Shown here: one piece after another, positions 1 through 8,924 of the stretch
Layout of the letters: the number at the start of each line of letters is the position of its first letter
Position numbering within the stretch: position 1 is the first letter of the stretch
Virus record (IMG/VR): IMGVR_UViG_3300018416_000060
Coordinates: 1-32,764 of that record
Direction: 5' to 3' (one strand)
DNA from: a virus
Length of the DNA stretch: 32,764 nt
Position numbers and translations under genes: made by a program
Notes under the pieces: model-generated
Told to the model about the DNA's origin: nothing
The model's input: only the letters and a program-made list of their open reading frames with translations
Databases searched by the model: none

Positions 1-1854
1 CTTTTTAAGAATTGCATATGATATACCTGTTTCCTTTGCCTTTTTCTGCAAGGTTTCCTTCGTGTCTTCGTCAAGCTCAACTTCTTCGAACATTTTTTGT
101 AGCTTCATATAATAGCGATCTTGAACAAACCCTCTATCTACAGGGATCTTTCTTTGAGCACCGTTTAGAGTAAATGTAATTGATTTATCATCTTTCTTTA
201 CTTTAGTTCCGCCGTTTTTTTTAATTTCTTTTTCTACAGCAGAAACAGCAACCGCACCTTCGTCAAGTTCTACTGTCTCTTCACCAAACATCTGGTGATA
301 TTTCTTGGTGTGCTTAGAAGGTTTTGTTTTGGCTTCTTTATCGCCGGGTGCAGGAGTATATGCCTTAGGATCGTCATCACTCATTTTTGCCTTTCGGGCA
401 AAGTGCGAATTACGCTTTTCCTTGGTCTTCTTGTCGAGACCGGAATAGTACTTTTTTGGCTGTGAGCCCTCCTTATCCTTGATGTCTCCATCTTGTTGTA
501 CCTCATCCAATTCAGGGGTCGGTGCGACAGGCTCAGGTACAGGCTTCCATCTCTTAAAAGATTTAAAACGATAATCAATCTTTACCGTATTATCTTGCTT
601 TAAGAGTCGATGGGGTCGTGCGTAGATCTTGGCATGTCGATTCTCTTCGAGCATATCGGTAGACATATACTGATCTACCATTTCTTGTAACTCTAGGATG
701 TTTTCGACTGTTAGGTCTTCTTCTTTCTTGCTACGCATTTTTTGAATGCGTTCTAATTCCTTCTTCTTAATCGCGGGCAAGAGCTTTTTGGCAAGTTGCT
801 TTGCCTTTGCCTTGGGTATCTTCTTCAGGCGATCATCAATTTTTTGACGTTGAGAATAGGACATATCGTCGGTATCTTTACCACCGGCAATTTTCTTTTT
901 CAATATTTTCAATGCAGCTTTTTGTGCACGGCCTTTGAGTTTTTCAGTAGAGGCCTTTCTCTTCATTGCGATTGCTTTCTTTCTGGCAATCTTAGGTGCA
1001 AGCTTCTTCATTCGAATGGCAGCCTTTCTGCGTTGGGCAGGTGTCATGGCTTCATCCATTTCTTCACCAACAGGAAGGCCCATTCCCTTTCGAACCAAAT
1101 CATATACTTCACGACCCGTAGATCGTTGTTGAGCCAACTTATCAGGCAATGCAGCCATAAACATTGCAGCCTCACCATCAGCGGCCATCTGTCTCATTTT
1201 AGAAGCAGACATGCCCGTGACACCTTCGGCGTCTGGGTCTCTATCCCCGGCAGATACTGTATTAATTGATTTGAAATTATATTCCTTACCGTTATATTTG
1301 TTGGCAAGGGTATCGAATTCTTTTACGCGGTCAGAACCCACAACGATTATAACATCCGAATAGGCTGAATCAAGTTCCTTGAGGACCTCGATGATGTTTC
1401 GAGCCTTAGAATTTTTGACAATACTACCAAACGCGGCTTTTGCAAATTTGATCTTGTCTTTATAAGACAGAGGGTTCTTTTTCTTATCTTGAGAATGAGA
1501 AAGATATACAGCAGAATCGGCACCTGCACGACGTGCTTGTTTAGCTACCATTCTCACCAATTTACTGTGACCAGTAGTAGGCGGATTCATGCGACCGAAT
1601 GTGACGACAATCTTTTTATTGCCATCGACAGCCTCAGTGACAGGATTTATCTCTACGTATTTGGAAGGATCGAATTCCTTGAAGGCAATTGTCTTCTTGC
1701 CTTTCTTTTTGTCATCCTTCTTGTCGTCCTTCTTGGGCTTCTCAGCCTTTTTAGGTTCATCCTCAGCATCATCAACATCTACATCAACGGAGGCATCATC
1801 TTCAGGGGCCTCTACCTTAGTGGACTTACGATTTCTTTCTTTTAGATATGACAT
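1..1854 (-). CDS. Nucleotidylyltransferase-domain fusion protein (C-terminus off the left edge)
   Basis: The frame is open from an ATG at 1854 to the window edge (618 codons), so the protein is incomplete at its C-terminus. Residues 19-60 are a low-complexity Asp/Lys linker. Residues 82-230 look like an HIGH-type nucleotidylyltransferase (NMNAT/cytidylyltransferase fold): VVTFGRMNPPTTGH at 83-96 supplies the HxGH-like loop, VVGSDR lies near 171-176, and GMSASKMR at 214-221 replaces the ISSTxxR motif. The rest is Lys/Arg-rich helical sequence with two copies of a VELDE motif near residues 528 and 591. Such fusions occur in marine T4-like phages; substrate unknown. The VELDE motifs fit the (I/L)xE cleavage rule of T4-type prohead proteases, so it may be a processed virion protein (inference). 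Confidence 0.75.
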   Translation of the reverse strand, partial: MSYLKERNRKSTKVEAPEDDASVDVDVDDAEDEPKKAEKPKKDDKKDDKKKGKKTIAFKEFDPSKYVEINPVTEAVDGNKKIVVTFGRMNPPTTGHSKLVRMVAKQARRAGADSAVYLSHSQDKKKNPLSYKDKIKFAKAAFGSIVKNSKARNIIEVLKELDSAYSDVIIVVGSDRVKEFDTLANKYNGKEYNFKSINTVSAGDRDPDAEGVTGMSASKMRQMAADGEAAMFMAALPDKLAQQRSTGREVYDLVRKGMGLPVGEEMDEAMTPAQRRKAAIRMKKLAPKIARKKAIAMKRKASTEKLKGRAQKAALKILKKKIAGGKDTDDMSYSQRQKIDDRLKKIPKAKAKQLAKKLLPAIKKKELERIQKMRSKKEEDLTVENILELQEMVDQYMSTDMLEENRHAKIYARPHRLLKQDNTVKIDYRFKSFKRWKPVPEPVAPTPELDEVQQDGDIKDKEGSQPKKYYSGLDKKTKEKRNSHFARKAKMSDDDPKAYTPAPGDKEAKTKPSKHTKKYHQMFGEETVELDEGAVAVSAVEKEIKKNGGTKVKKDDKSITFTLNGAQRKIPVDRGFVQDRYYMKLQKMFEEVELDEDTKETLQKKAKETGISYAILKK

Positions 1855-1881
1855 GATAACCACTTATTTGCTATTATGTGT

Positions 1882-2613
1882 TTATTTATTCGTCAAGACA
1901 ACTCTACCCTGTCGATAATGTCTATCGAATGAATCGATGAACCGGTAGTTTCTATCTGCCGAACCACCTTTCCATATGGTAGATTCTCTCAACCACCCAA
2001 CAGCCGGCGGTGGCGATGCAATACAAAGAGGCACTCTTGTTCTACGTTGACCTCTAATGAAATAAGCATTATCAACGGCACCTAATACGCCCAGTCCTTC
2101 GATCTCCGCGACCAATACCTTGGCAGTATTTTTGGTGATCGCATATGCATGAGCACCTTCGTGTCCATCGATATCAATCAGGTCCGTTGGAGATCCGGCT
2201 GCAGCGTGATTATAATTCTCTGGGTCTTTCATCTTATAACCAAGGACACATATCTTGTAGTCAGGGATATCGATATCTACTGGATTTAACAACAGACCAT
2301 CGTGTTCTAATATGATGAAAGATTCGTGTTTGGAATGCTCGGCTATCTTCTTCCAAATTCCACCATGGCCTGCACTTGCACAATTTGCTTTATGAGCATC
2401 AAGCATTTCATCGTCAGCCATGTACCTATATTCTTCATTGAATTTCATAGGTATGCCTGTTTTCATCCAAGCAGCCTTTCCGGTCATGTTACCATAACCG
2501 TTAAAGTATTCCCATTCAATACCTACTTTGTCACACGATTCAGCACACTTGGCAGCGTATTCGTGTGATAACGGATTATTGTGTCGCAGTATAATGGCTA
2601 ATGTCGGTTTCAT
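1882..2613 (-). CDS. GT25-like glycosyltransferase
   Basis: 243 aa, probably cytoplasmic, likely transferring a sugar to a surface or virion glycan. The N-terminus MKPTLAIILRHNNPLSHEYA fits the start of LPS-type GT25 proteins. FIILEHDGLLL near 99-109 holds an E-H-D triad where GT25 enzymes have an acidic metal-binding motif. GHEGAHAYAITKNTAKVL resembles the GT25 G-x-HAY-x-I segment. The start has a good ribosome site (AAGGAT upstream). It overlaps the upstream sulfotransferase gene by 38 bases, which suggests coupled translation within a glycan-modifying cluster. Family call is from motifs; the acceptor is unknown. Confidence 0.6.
   Translation of the reverse strand: MKPTLAIILRHNNPLSHEYAAKCAESCDKVGIEWEYFNGYGNMTGKAAWMKTGIPMKFNEEYRYMADDEMLDAHKANCASAGHGGIWKKIAEHSKHESFIILEHDGLLLNPVDIDIPDYKICVLGYKMKDPENYNHAAAGSPTDLIDIDGHEGAHAYAITKNTAKVLVAEIEGLGVLGAVDNAYFIRGQRRTRVPLCIASPPPAVGWLRESTIWKGGSADRNYRFIDSFDRHYRQGRVVLTNK
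1883..1890 (-). promoter_or_regulatory. Possible variant late promoter
   Basis: The minus strand reads AATAAATA, one base from the T4 late consensus TATAAATA. It lies 29 bases upstream of the ATG at 1854, at the end of the glycosyltransferase gene. It is a weak match judged only by sequence and position. Confidence 0.3.
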
Positions 2614-3268
2614 ATGCTGATATCCTTAACCTCGAGTAGAGGTTGAAATCTTCCTTAAAATGCTTTCTTATTTTATTTACGGTACCTAAATCAAAATCAA
2701 AATCTTTGTCTCTTCGATATCTTAGTTTAAATCTAGGAACTCCAGTGATCTGTCTAATCCCTTTATCTTCAAACAAATCTCTTAAATGGTAATCTATGTA
2801 TTCATAGAGCCAATATTGCCCCATTACTTTCCCATTGACACGTAATCTATCATATTGTGATATGGTGTCATTTGGGTGATTCAGAGAATACCCATTATTG
2901 GTCCAAGCCTTATATTCAGATAAGGAAGGATCTTCTTGAGGAGTCCTCATATATTTAAGTTGATAATAAAGACTCTTTTGTCTTTCTATGGGATCTCGTA
3001 GGATGCAGAAACAGGTATAATCGTCTACCTGCTCTTCTGTAACCAGATCCTCATTGATTAGATCTTCCAATCCTAACCCATAGAAACCGTAGGGTCTATA
3101 CTTTTCTAGTATTTCTTCAGATACGGTTCCTAAAATATTATCGTCTTCTACTGGGGTATATATTGCTTCGGGGTCATCAATATTATCAATTAAATATTTA
3201 CAGATACTGCTCCCGCCAGCCCTTGGTGTCCTTACGAATATTATTTTATATTTATGTGAAATGTACAT
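2576..3268 (-). CDS. Sulfotransferase family protein
   Basis: 230 aa. PAPS-dependent sulfotransferases move a sulfuryl group to a hydroxyl of a glycan or small molecule. The 5'-phosphosulfate loop is visible as VRTPRAGGSSI near residues 13-23, and the 3'-phosphate site as CILRDPIERQKSLYYQ. An in-frame TTG precedes the chosen ATG, but the ATG has an AAGGTG site upstream and overlaps the previous stop by one base (TGATG), so the ATG is preferred. Together with the adjacent GT25 and GT32 genes it suggests synthesis or decoration of a sulfated glycan. Acceptor unknown. Confidence 0.65.
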   Translation of the reverse strand: MYISHKYKIIFVRTPRAGGSSICKYLIDNIDDPEAIYTPVEDDNILGTVSEEILEKYRPYGFYGLGLEDLINEDLVTEEQVDDYTCFCILRDPIERQKSLYYQLKYMRTPQEDPSLSEYKAWTNNGYSLNHPNDTISQYDRLRVNGKVMGQYWLYEYIDYHLRDLFEDKGIRQITGVPRFKLRYRRDKDFDFDLGTVNKIRKHFKEDFNLYSRLRISAYETDISHYTATQ

Positions 3269-3924
3269 CAAGCACCTTTATCATAGGTTTTAACATTAAC
3301 AAACAGACCGGTCGAACCCCAGAATTGATCAGCGTAAATCTTGCCCGGACCACTATATCTAGGACCAACATACCATTGAGGAACAAAGAAATAAGAAGGC
3401 CATATGGTAAGCATATGCATCCAATTAGGAACTTGATGAGCGAGAAACAGATTTCCGGTTGATCGAAATGGTTCTGGGTTGAGTTGTTCTGGTCTTAATT
3501 CATGCAGAGTATCTATTATATGTTTTAGAAACACATTTCCTGGGTTACAAGCATACATGGGACATACGTAACCTGGTTTGGCCTTTTCATTTTCCCAACA
3601 AGAATACGCATAGTGCTCAGGAGATGTGAAGAGTTCGTCGACCCTCTCTAAACACTGAGAATCGGCCTCCGGCATGAATCCACCTTGCTCGTAAAGCAAC
3701 TCATATCGAATGAGATCTGCTACCCCTGGCCACTTCTGCCATTGATAATATCGTTCGATAAGATGTTGATTGTGCCATTTACGAGACTTTAGCATCTCGT
3801 CTGTGAAGAGAGTATGATTCCAATCTGGATGTTTATCTTTCCAAGTTTGAATCCATTTGAGAGGAGCAGGTTTTGGGCCTATCCATATCTGGGTGATTTT
3901 CTTTTCAATGTTCATTCTCATCAT
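3268..3924 (-). CDS. GT32-like (OCH1/capsular sugar) glycosyltransferase
   Basis: 218 aa. The N-terminal KKITQIWIGPKPAP is the usual IPKIIHQIW-type start of the Gly_transf_sug group. The block GVADLIRYELLYEQGGFMPEADS near 67-89 aligns with the family's DLxRYxxLYxxGGxYxDxD; the DXD metal motif here reads E-A-D, an unusual but conservative change. Several close in-frame ATG codons (3924, 3921, 3915) make the exact start uncertain. It overlaps both neighbours and belongs to the glycan-modification cluster. The role, host-surface or virion decoration, is inferred. Confidence 0.65.
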   Translation of the reverse strand: MMRMNIEKKITQIWIGPKPAPLKWIQTWKDKHPDWNHTLFTDEMLKSRKWHNQHLIERYYQWQKWPGVADLIRYELLYEQGGFMPEADSQCLERVDELFTSPEHYAYSCWENEKAKPGYVCPMYACNPGNVFLKHIIDTLHELRPEQLNPEPFRSTGNLFLAHQVPNWMHMLTIWPSYFFVPQWYVGPRYSGPGKIYADQFWGSTGLFVNVKTYDKGA

Positions 3925-4123
3925 TACCTAATAATCTATCGGAGACCAGATTTGCTTTCTCGGTCTCTATCACTTCAATACAGAGATTGGTGATCTCTAT
4001 TTCTTTGCGGATCCACCACATTTTCTGCTGCAGTTTATCCAATTCATTTTGATAATATTCCAGCTCTTTTTCCTTTCTCACCTTCTGCTCGATTATATCG
4101 GTGAGGAGGAGTATATTAGACAT
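3905..4123 (-). CDS. Small coiled-coil protein
   Basis: 72 aa, rich in Glu, Lys and Leu from about residue 8 to 60, with heptad-like hydrophobic spacing that predicts one long coiled coil. No catalytic motif or membrane segment is visible. Its 3' end overlaps the glycosyltransferase start by 20 bases. No family is recognised. It could be a small structural or chaperone-like partner of the structural protein encoded just upstream at 4133-5521. Confidence 0.55.
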   Translation of the reverse strand: MSNILLLTDIIEQKVRKEKELEYYQNELDKLQQKMWWIRKEIEITNLCIEVIETEKANLVSDRLLGNDENEH

Positions 4124-4132
4124 AACTACTTA

Positions 4133-5521
4133 TTAGTATAATTCTGACCAGGCTATGCTACAGATCGCGGTCTTGGAAGGAGCCGTAGATGCAGCCACAA
4201 CTGTTACTATATCAGATTCAATAGCTGCAAAGGTATTGGTTACAAATTTTCTTCGCAACTGATAACGTAGCTGATCTCTAAATTGAACAATGTTACTGGC
4301 ACCTGAAAGAGAAGCGCCTGAAAAAATGACATTATCTTTTGTAAATGATACGGCAGTAGCTGCAGTATCGACCTCTACAGCACTATATGGTTCACCTTGG
4401 TCTGTGAAGGTCGCACCAGTGAGAGTCGGGTTTCGAACCAGCATAAAATAAAGGTTCGTGTTATCTACAGAAGATACTTGCATTTCCAAAATCTTCACAG
4501 CAGCTGATAAAGCAATGTCTTTCAAACGAAGAGACACCAAAGGATAGAACGTCTTGGCGTTAATTAGATTATTTGTGGTAGTATCGATTTCTACCAATGG
4601 CGCACTAGTGGTAAAATCTAAACCATTCTCAGCATTATGAACCGTGCCGATATCTTCAACACCACCTTCTGCAATCACAGAGGTTGAAGAAAGATAGAAA
4701 TATGCAGGAGGTCCAGAATAGGTAGGCGATGCAATCAATTCTTGTCTTAAAGGTAAGAAAGGTGTTTTAGTCCATGTACCTACAGTGGTGTTTGCATTAT
4801 TGACTGTATGGATCACGTGGAATTCACCATCGATTACGTAACCAAATTTAACCTGACCTGATCCATACCATTCATATTCAATACCGAGCAATTGTTGAGC
4901 AAGAGGGTTAGCAACGATTTGAGATCTACCGTCACCTTCGAGGCTATCGCCATTCCATTCACCTGCATTTCTTCCTACGCGAACAGTTTCAACACCATTC
5001 TTTTTAACGACGAGGAAATAATCACCGGTGCCATCATCCTCAAAAAAGACACCATTGTCATCATCATACATTCCAATGCGTCGAGTGATACCTTCAGATG
5101 GCAAATCGAATCGACATGCCATTGAGGCAAACTGTTCTTTACCTGGGACGTATGGAATGACATTTGCCGTTTCTCTCTTAACGAAATCATTGGCAGCTTT
5201 GACGACTGCAACGGCAGTGTTTTCGGTGATGATATCAGACCCGGGGCTGAGAGGATCAAATGTCTCAGGATTAGCAGCATCGTTAGAAATATACGCGTTG
5301 GCAGTGCCACCAAGTTCTTGTAACCATTGAGCATCTTCGACCACATGAGAAAATGTATGATGGAATATTGTCTGAGGATTAGATACCTTGAGGCGATTCT
5401 TTGAGGTGAACGAAGGTCGCCAGTCGGACTGGGCTCCAAATTTATCAGCCAAGGTGACCGCCTCAAATAAAGAGGTGCCATTAGCTAAATATGATTGTGA
5501 CTTTTTATTCCATTGAGCCAT
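4133..5521 (-). CDS. Virion structural protein of marine T4-like phages
   Basis: 462 aa. The N-terminus MAQWNKKSQSYLANGTSLFE resembles the W-N-K-x-x-Q-x-(Y/F)-L...LFE opening I associate with structural proteins of marine T4-like phages. The remainder is Thr/Ser/Val-rich and beta-like, without signal peptide or catalytic motif, as expected for a tail, baseplate or fibre-associated protein. It starts one base after the stop of the ligase-like gene upstream. The exact virion location cannot be told from sequence. The structural call rests on resemblance and composition. Confidence 0.55.
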   Translation of the reverse strand: MAQWNKKSQSYLANGTSLFEAVTLADKFGAQSDWRPSFTSKNRLKVSNPQTIFHHTFSHVVEDAQWLQELGGTANAYISNDAANPETFDPLSPGSDIITENTAVAVVKAANDFVKRETANVIPYVPGKEQFASMACRFDLPSEGITRRIGMYDDDNGVFFEDDGTGDYFLVVKKNGVETVRVGRNAGEWNGDSLEGDGRSQIVANPLAQQLLGIEYEWYGSGQVKFGYVIDGEFHVIHTVNNANTTVGTWTKTPFLPLRQELIASPTYSGPPAYFYLSSTSVIAEGGVEDIGTVHNAENGLDFTTSAPLVEIDTTTNNLINAKTFYPLVSLRLKDIALSAAVKILEMQVSSVDNTNLYFMLVRNPTLTGATFTDQGEPYSAVEVDTAATAVSFTKDNVIFSGASLSGASNIVQFRDQLRYQLRRKFVTNTFAAIESDIVTVVAASTAPSKTAICSIAWSELY

Positions 5522-6751
5522 TTATTTTTGCCAACCTTTTATGTAATCAGGTGAAAAATTAGCTCTACTAAAGCCAAGTCTATCTACCAATTTTAGAACA
5601 TTTTGTCCAGAGTGATCAATGGCAACAAACCCTTCTTGTCCAGTCACCTCGAATCCCTTCGAAGTTTTGAGTAAAGTCTTAATACCCTGTACAGTATTGA
5701 GTTTATCGATCACGATATGTTTAGCATCGACTAGCATATTATATAGTTCAAAGACTTTTTCGATGTCTTTATCTTTGTATTTATTAAAATAAGAAAGAAC
5801 AGTGTTCTTTTTATCTCTCTGTGCCTGTTTGCCCTTTGCTGAGGACCGACTGGCAGCCTGTTTTTCGTAGTATTCGTCAATAAATTTTCTCAGGCCGATG
5901 ACGAAGGCCTTAGGCTCTCCAATACGAGACCCTTCTCTTATCTTAGAATTGATGTATGTATTGACCCTCATATTCAATTCGGCATCTTGATACAGGCCAT
6001 CCAGTACACCTTTCTTTGTCGTCTTGAATAGAGATCCTGCCTTAGATAAGAGTTCAGTAAATTCTTTTGTTTCCTGAGCCGTGAATGTGGCTGTACCCGA
6101 TTTGTCTTCGAAGACAGCATCTACATTCCACACACTAGCTACTTTTTTGAGGCCTGGGACAATCTTCTTTCCAAAACTTGCTGACATTGATTCAAGATCT
6201 GATCCTCCGTAAGTTGTGTGCCAGACCACACCGATCTTGGATCTTGATATTTCTTTAGCGAGGCCTGAATCGACCGGTATCGCATAAACAATGGTATTAG
6301 GATGGAAAGTAAGATGCGGTTCGCCATCAATACTTTCTGCCTTGATATCGTCTGACGTATAGAGGAAATCACCTTGCACAACTCCTTTGATCCCCAACTT
6401 GGAGAGCTCTGCGAGTGCGATCTTGAATTTGTCATTCAGTTCACCACTCAAATCATTATCAATGTCTTCATTCGATTTATATAACTTAGGGTTCTTATTG
6501 AAGACGCCCTTTTTGGCCACGAAAAATTTTCCATCAGTCGGATCTATCCCGGCGAAGATGGCAGGAGCACCATCCCACTTTGTAGTGAGAGAAACAGGAG
6601 CACTAGTGTTCCCGGCCAACATATCACGAAGAGCTCGGAGATAAAGGATAACATTTCGAGTGCCCTTAACACCGCCGTCTAATACAGCGTCTTCGAGGTG
6701 AGTCATGTGAAGATTCTTTGACTCTTCCAAATATGTGCCAAATGATTTCAT
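5522..6751 (-). CDS. Ligase-like covalent nucleotidyltransferase with capsid-targeting-like tag
   Basis: 409 aa. Motifs of the DNA/RNA ligase and capping-enzyme superfamily appear in order: motif I TKWDGAP at 57-63 (Lys58 as candidate nucleotidylated Lys), a second conserved block FFVAKKG at 76-82, motif III-like VVQGDFLY at 124-131, IIIa-like IVYAIPV at 154-160, motif IV QEGFVAI at 372-378 and motif V NVLKLVDR at 384-391. An insert of about 190 residues, partly basic helix, separates IIIa from IV. I recall this as a conserved uncharacterised family in marine T4-like phages. Residues 1-10 (MKSFGTYLEE) match the T4 capsid-targeting sequence register MKTYQEFIAE, so it may be packaged and injected. 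An AGGA site precedes the ATG. Enzymatic activity is inferred. Confidence 0.65.
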   Translation of the reverse strand: MKSFGTYLEESKNLHMTHLEDAVLDGGVKGTRNVILYLRALRDMLAGNTSAPVSLTTKWDGAPAIFAGIDPTDGKFFVAKKGVFNKNPKLYKSNEDIDNDLSGELNDKFKIALAELSKLGIKGVVQGDFLYTSDDIKAESIDGEPHLTFHPNTIVYAIPVDSGLAKEISRSKIGVVWHTTYGGSDLESMSASFGKKIVPGLKKVASVWNVDAVFEDKSGTATFTAQETKEFTELLSKAGSLFKTTKKGVLDGLYQDAELNMRVNTYINSKIREGSRIGEPKAFVIGLRKFIDEYYEKQAASRSSAKGKQAQRDKKNTVLSYFNKYKDKDIEKVFELYNMLVDAKHIVIDKLNTVQGIKTLLKTSKGFEVTGQEGFVAIDHSGQNVLKLVDRLGFSRANFSPDYIKGWQK

Positions 6752-7446
6752 ACGTGTCCTAGTAAATATTCGTATGGCTTTTTATGTTCGTCACTCTCAG
6801 ATTTCATATTAAGGAATATTATAGGGTCAATCAACTTAGGATCACACCACCAATCTTCAAATGCCCTAGATCTATCCTCATCCGGTGATATGTTTCCAGC
6901 CATAAGAACATACCCCCTTTCTGATAAAAATTTACGAGAGTGCTTTCTAAAATCTTTATCCTTATAATAATATGAATCGTGTTCATATGTTATCACACGA
7001 AACCTGTAAGAGTCCCATGGTATCCTATGCATTGCCTCCCACGTTACATCCGGTGGATCACAATCCAGCTGGAGATAATCAATAACTGTAGGCATTTGTA
7101 GATGTGGTAAGAGGACAGAATAATCTATCGTTGTAGCATCTAAACAATATGCCGTGTTATTTGGTCTCTGTTGATGATGTTTCTGAATTGAATCAGAATT
7201 ATAATCAATACTGAGACCACGCCATCCATAGGCCAACTCTAATACGGCTGTATTGCTCCTATGAAAAGGAAGATCACAACCGATCTCTAAATATGTGCCC
7301 TCTCGTTTACCATCAGTCATCGAAAGAACATATATGTCTTGTAAACACTCAGAATAATTTCGCTCTAGGGTTTCAAATCCTTGGAAATTGTGTCTTAATT
7401 GTTTACCTCTAATAACCTCAAATAAATCATAACTAAATGGTTTCAT
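6748..7446 (-). CDS. FkbM-like SAM-dependent methyltransferase
   Basis: 232 aa. TYLEIGCDLPFHRSNTAVLE near 51-70 is the FkbM-type glycine motif that binds S-adenosylmethionine, followed by GWRGLSIDYN (74-83) with acidic Asp81, and VIDYLQLDCDPPD, the family's late motif. FkbM enzymes usually O-methylate sugars or small molecules. A GGGAG site precedes the ATG, and its end overlaps the next gene by four bases (ATGA), indicating coupled translation with the ligase-like gene. With the glycosyltransferases and sulfotransferases of this window it suggests glycan modification; the substrate is unknown. Confidence 0.7.
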   Translation of the reverse strand: MKPFSYDLFEVIRGKQLRHNFQGFETLERNYSECLQDIYVLSMTDGKREGTYLEIGCDLPFHRSNTAVLELAYGWRGLSIDYNSDSIQKHHQQRPNNTAYCLDATTIDYSVLLPHLQMPTVIDYLQLDCDPPDVTWEAMHRIPWDSYRFRVITYEHDSYYYKDKDFRKHSRKFLSERGYVLMAGNISPDEDRSRAFEDWWCDPKLIDPIIFLNMKSESDEHKKPYEYLLGHV

Positions 7447-7454
7447 TAAACTCC

Positions 7455-8903
7455 CTACGAGCTCTTGGGCATATCTCTATAGATTGCCTTGAATTCATCA
7501 CTCATAAATGCAGTGAAAGATGGTGCCGATCTAAAGTTGCCTTTATAACGTAAAACAATATTTGCAAGAACCGTACCACCTAACGATAAATCTAATTTCA
7601 ACATTGCAGCCGTTGCTCCTGGCTGGAACGCCTGTACCTCACCGGGGGTGTAATCGATAGAAGCCCCACCCTTCGATGCAAGATTTTCTATCTTCTCCGA
7701 TACTGTGTCGATATTTTTATATTCTGCCTTTTCGACCACGACACCTTTCCTTGCCCCATAATCACCGATACCAGTGACCAATGAGAAATCGAAATCAACA
7801 GATTGAAGTTCTTTTAAATCTGCTTTGAAAATAAGTTGTACTAACTGATTGGCAATAAGTTCTTTATTCTGAGAAATGATTTTGCCCATCTTGCCAAATA
7901 GAGATCGACTCTTTTTCAGTTCAGCATTGATTATTTCGTTGGGTATCTGCTGGATGAATAACTTCCAATTCTTGGTAGAAGGTCTAGTCTTCTTCATCAG
8001 CTTCTCTGTCGCCGGATCTAGTACCCCATCTTTCTTGGCTCTAGCAATGACACGAAGATAGAACATACCAGCGCTCTTATCGAGGGTTTCCATCAGCGAT
8101 TGAAATTCTTTACCTTGGAACAGTGTAGAGAATGATTTATTAATCAGAGTAGGATCTGCCTCAGATAGACGAATCTTCTTTTTGAGAGAGACACCCATAT
8201 ACTTAGAACCCTTCTTGATAATAAAATCAGAAGAGTTGAAATCTTGCATGCCGTATTTGGTGATCTGGAATTTCTTGACATCGTCATCCCATGCCTGGCC
8301 GGTGAGATAGACTTTATCAGCTCCACCCCAACCATTATCGTGGAGTGCCTTTGCAGCAGAAACGGCCTTGGCCATATTCGCGTAGTCCCCACCTAATTTC
8401 TCTACCTGGCCTGATTTGTAGCCACTGATATTGCCGAGATTCTTTTTAACCTCATCAATCAGTACATCCATTTCATCCGACGTGGTGGGTATGGGCAGAG
8501 ATGACTTTAGCATCAAACCTGCAGTCATGAGTTCGTGAGGATCATCTCCAGCAGCAGATCTTTTACCACTTGGACGACAGTTGACGTATACGTATTTCTC
8601 TAGGTCTTTATGCCGGAAAGCAAAATCTTTGGTAATACGGGCTGGTTTAACCGGAGCTGGTTCTAGGTCATCTCGTTCTTCGATAATTGCATTTGCCATT
8701 GAGGCATATTTTGTCCTCATGGCGTCGTCCATCATCATTGAGATGCCTAACTTTTTACCACTATTATAGGCAGGACGATCGTCTAGTGCAATTTCTGTTG
8801 GTATAGAACCAATTGCATTATCAATCTCGGCTACTAGTTCCAATGCCCTTGCATTTTCATCGATAGCCGTTTCTTCTTTTAGATAGGTTTGAAACCGTTT
8901 CAT
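7455..8903 (-). CDS. Large conserved phage protein, PD-(D/E)XK-like, with capsid-targeting-like tag
   Basis: 482 aa from the ATG at 8903, which has a GGAG site; an upstream TTG at 8924 would leave no leader behind the late promoter and is rejected. Residues 1-10 (MKRFQTYLKE) match the T4 capsid-targeting tag (MKTYQEFIAE) with an L-x-E cleavage point at residue 10. A possible PD-(D/E)XK nuclease core is DPHELMTAGLML at 121-132 (Glu124), SSDFIIK at 224-230 (Asp226) and MGVSLKKK at 236-243 (Ser239-x-Lys241). The C-terminal 200 residues carry no motif I recognise. Perfect late promoter TATAAATA sits 22 bases upstream. Function as an injected nuclease is a hypothesis. Confidence 0.6.
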   Translation of the reverse strand: MKRFQTYLKEETAIDENARALELVAEIDNAIGSIPTEIALDDRPAYNSGKKLGISMMMDDAMRTKYASMANAIIEERDDLEPAPVKPARITKDFAFRHKDLEKYVYVNCRPSGKRSAAGDDPHELMTAGLMLKSSLPIPTTSDEMDVLIDEVKKNLGNISGYKSGQVEKLGGDYANMAKAVSAAKALHDNGWGGADKVYLTGQAWDDDVKKFQITKYGMQDFNSSDFIIKKGSKYMGVSLKKKIRLSEADPTLINKSFSTLFQGKEFQSLMETLDKSAGMFYLRVIARAKKDGVLDPATEKLMKKTRPSTKNWKLFIQQIPNEIINAELKKSRSLFGKMGKIISQNKELIANQLVQLIFKADLKELQSVDFDFSLVTGIGDYGARKGVVVEKAEYKNIDTVSEKIENLASKGGASIDYTPGEVQAFQPGATAAMLKLDLSLGGTVLANIVLRYKGNFRSAPSFTAFMSDEFKAIYRDMPKSS

Positions 8904-8924
8904 TATGAGCTCCGTGTTACCCAA

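Noticed and set aside
796-1918. Several plus-strand reading frames of 65-157 codons
   Set aside because: They lie opposite the long minus-strand gene open from 1854 to 1, which shows recognisable nucleotidylyltransferase motifs; the plus frames have Phe/Ser-rich shadow composition.
4892-5481. Frames of 77, 100 and 168 codons over the structural gene
   Set aside because: All are shadows of the 462-aa structural protein frame, without start signals.
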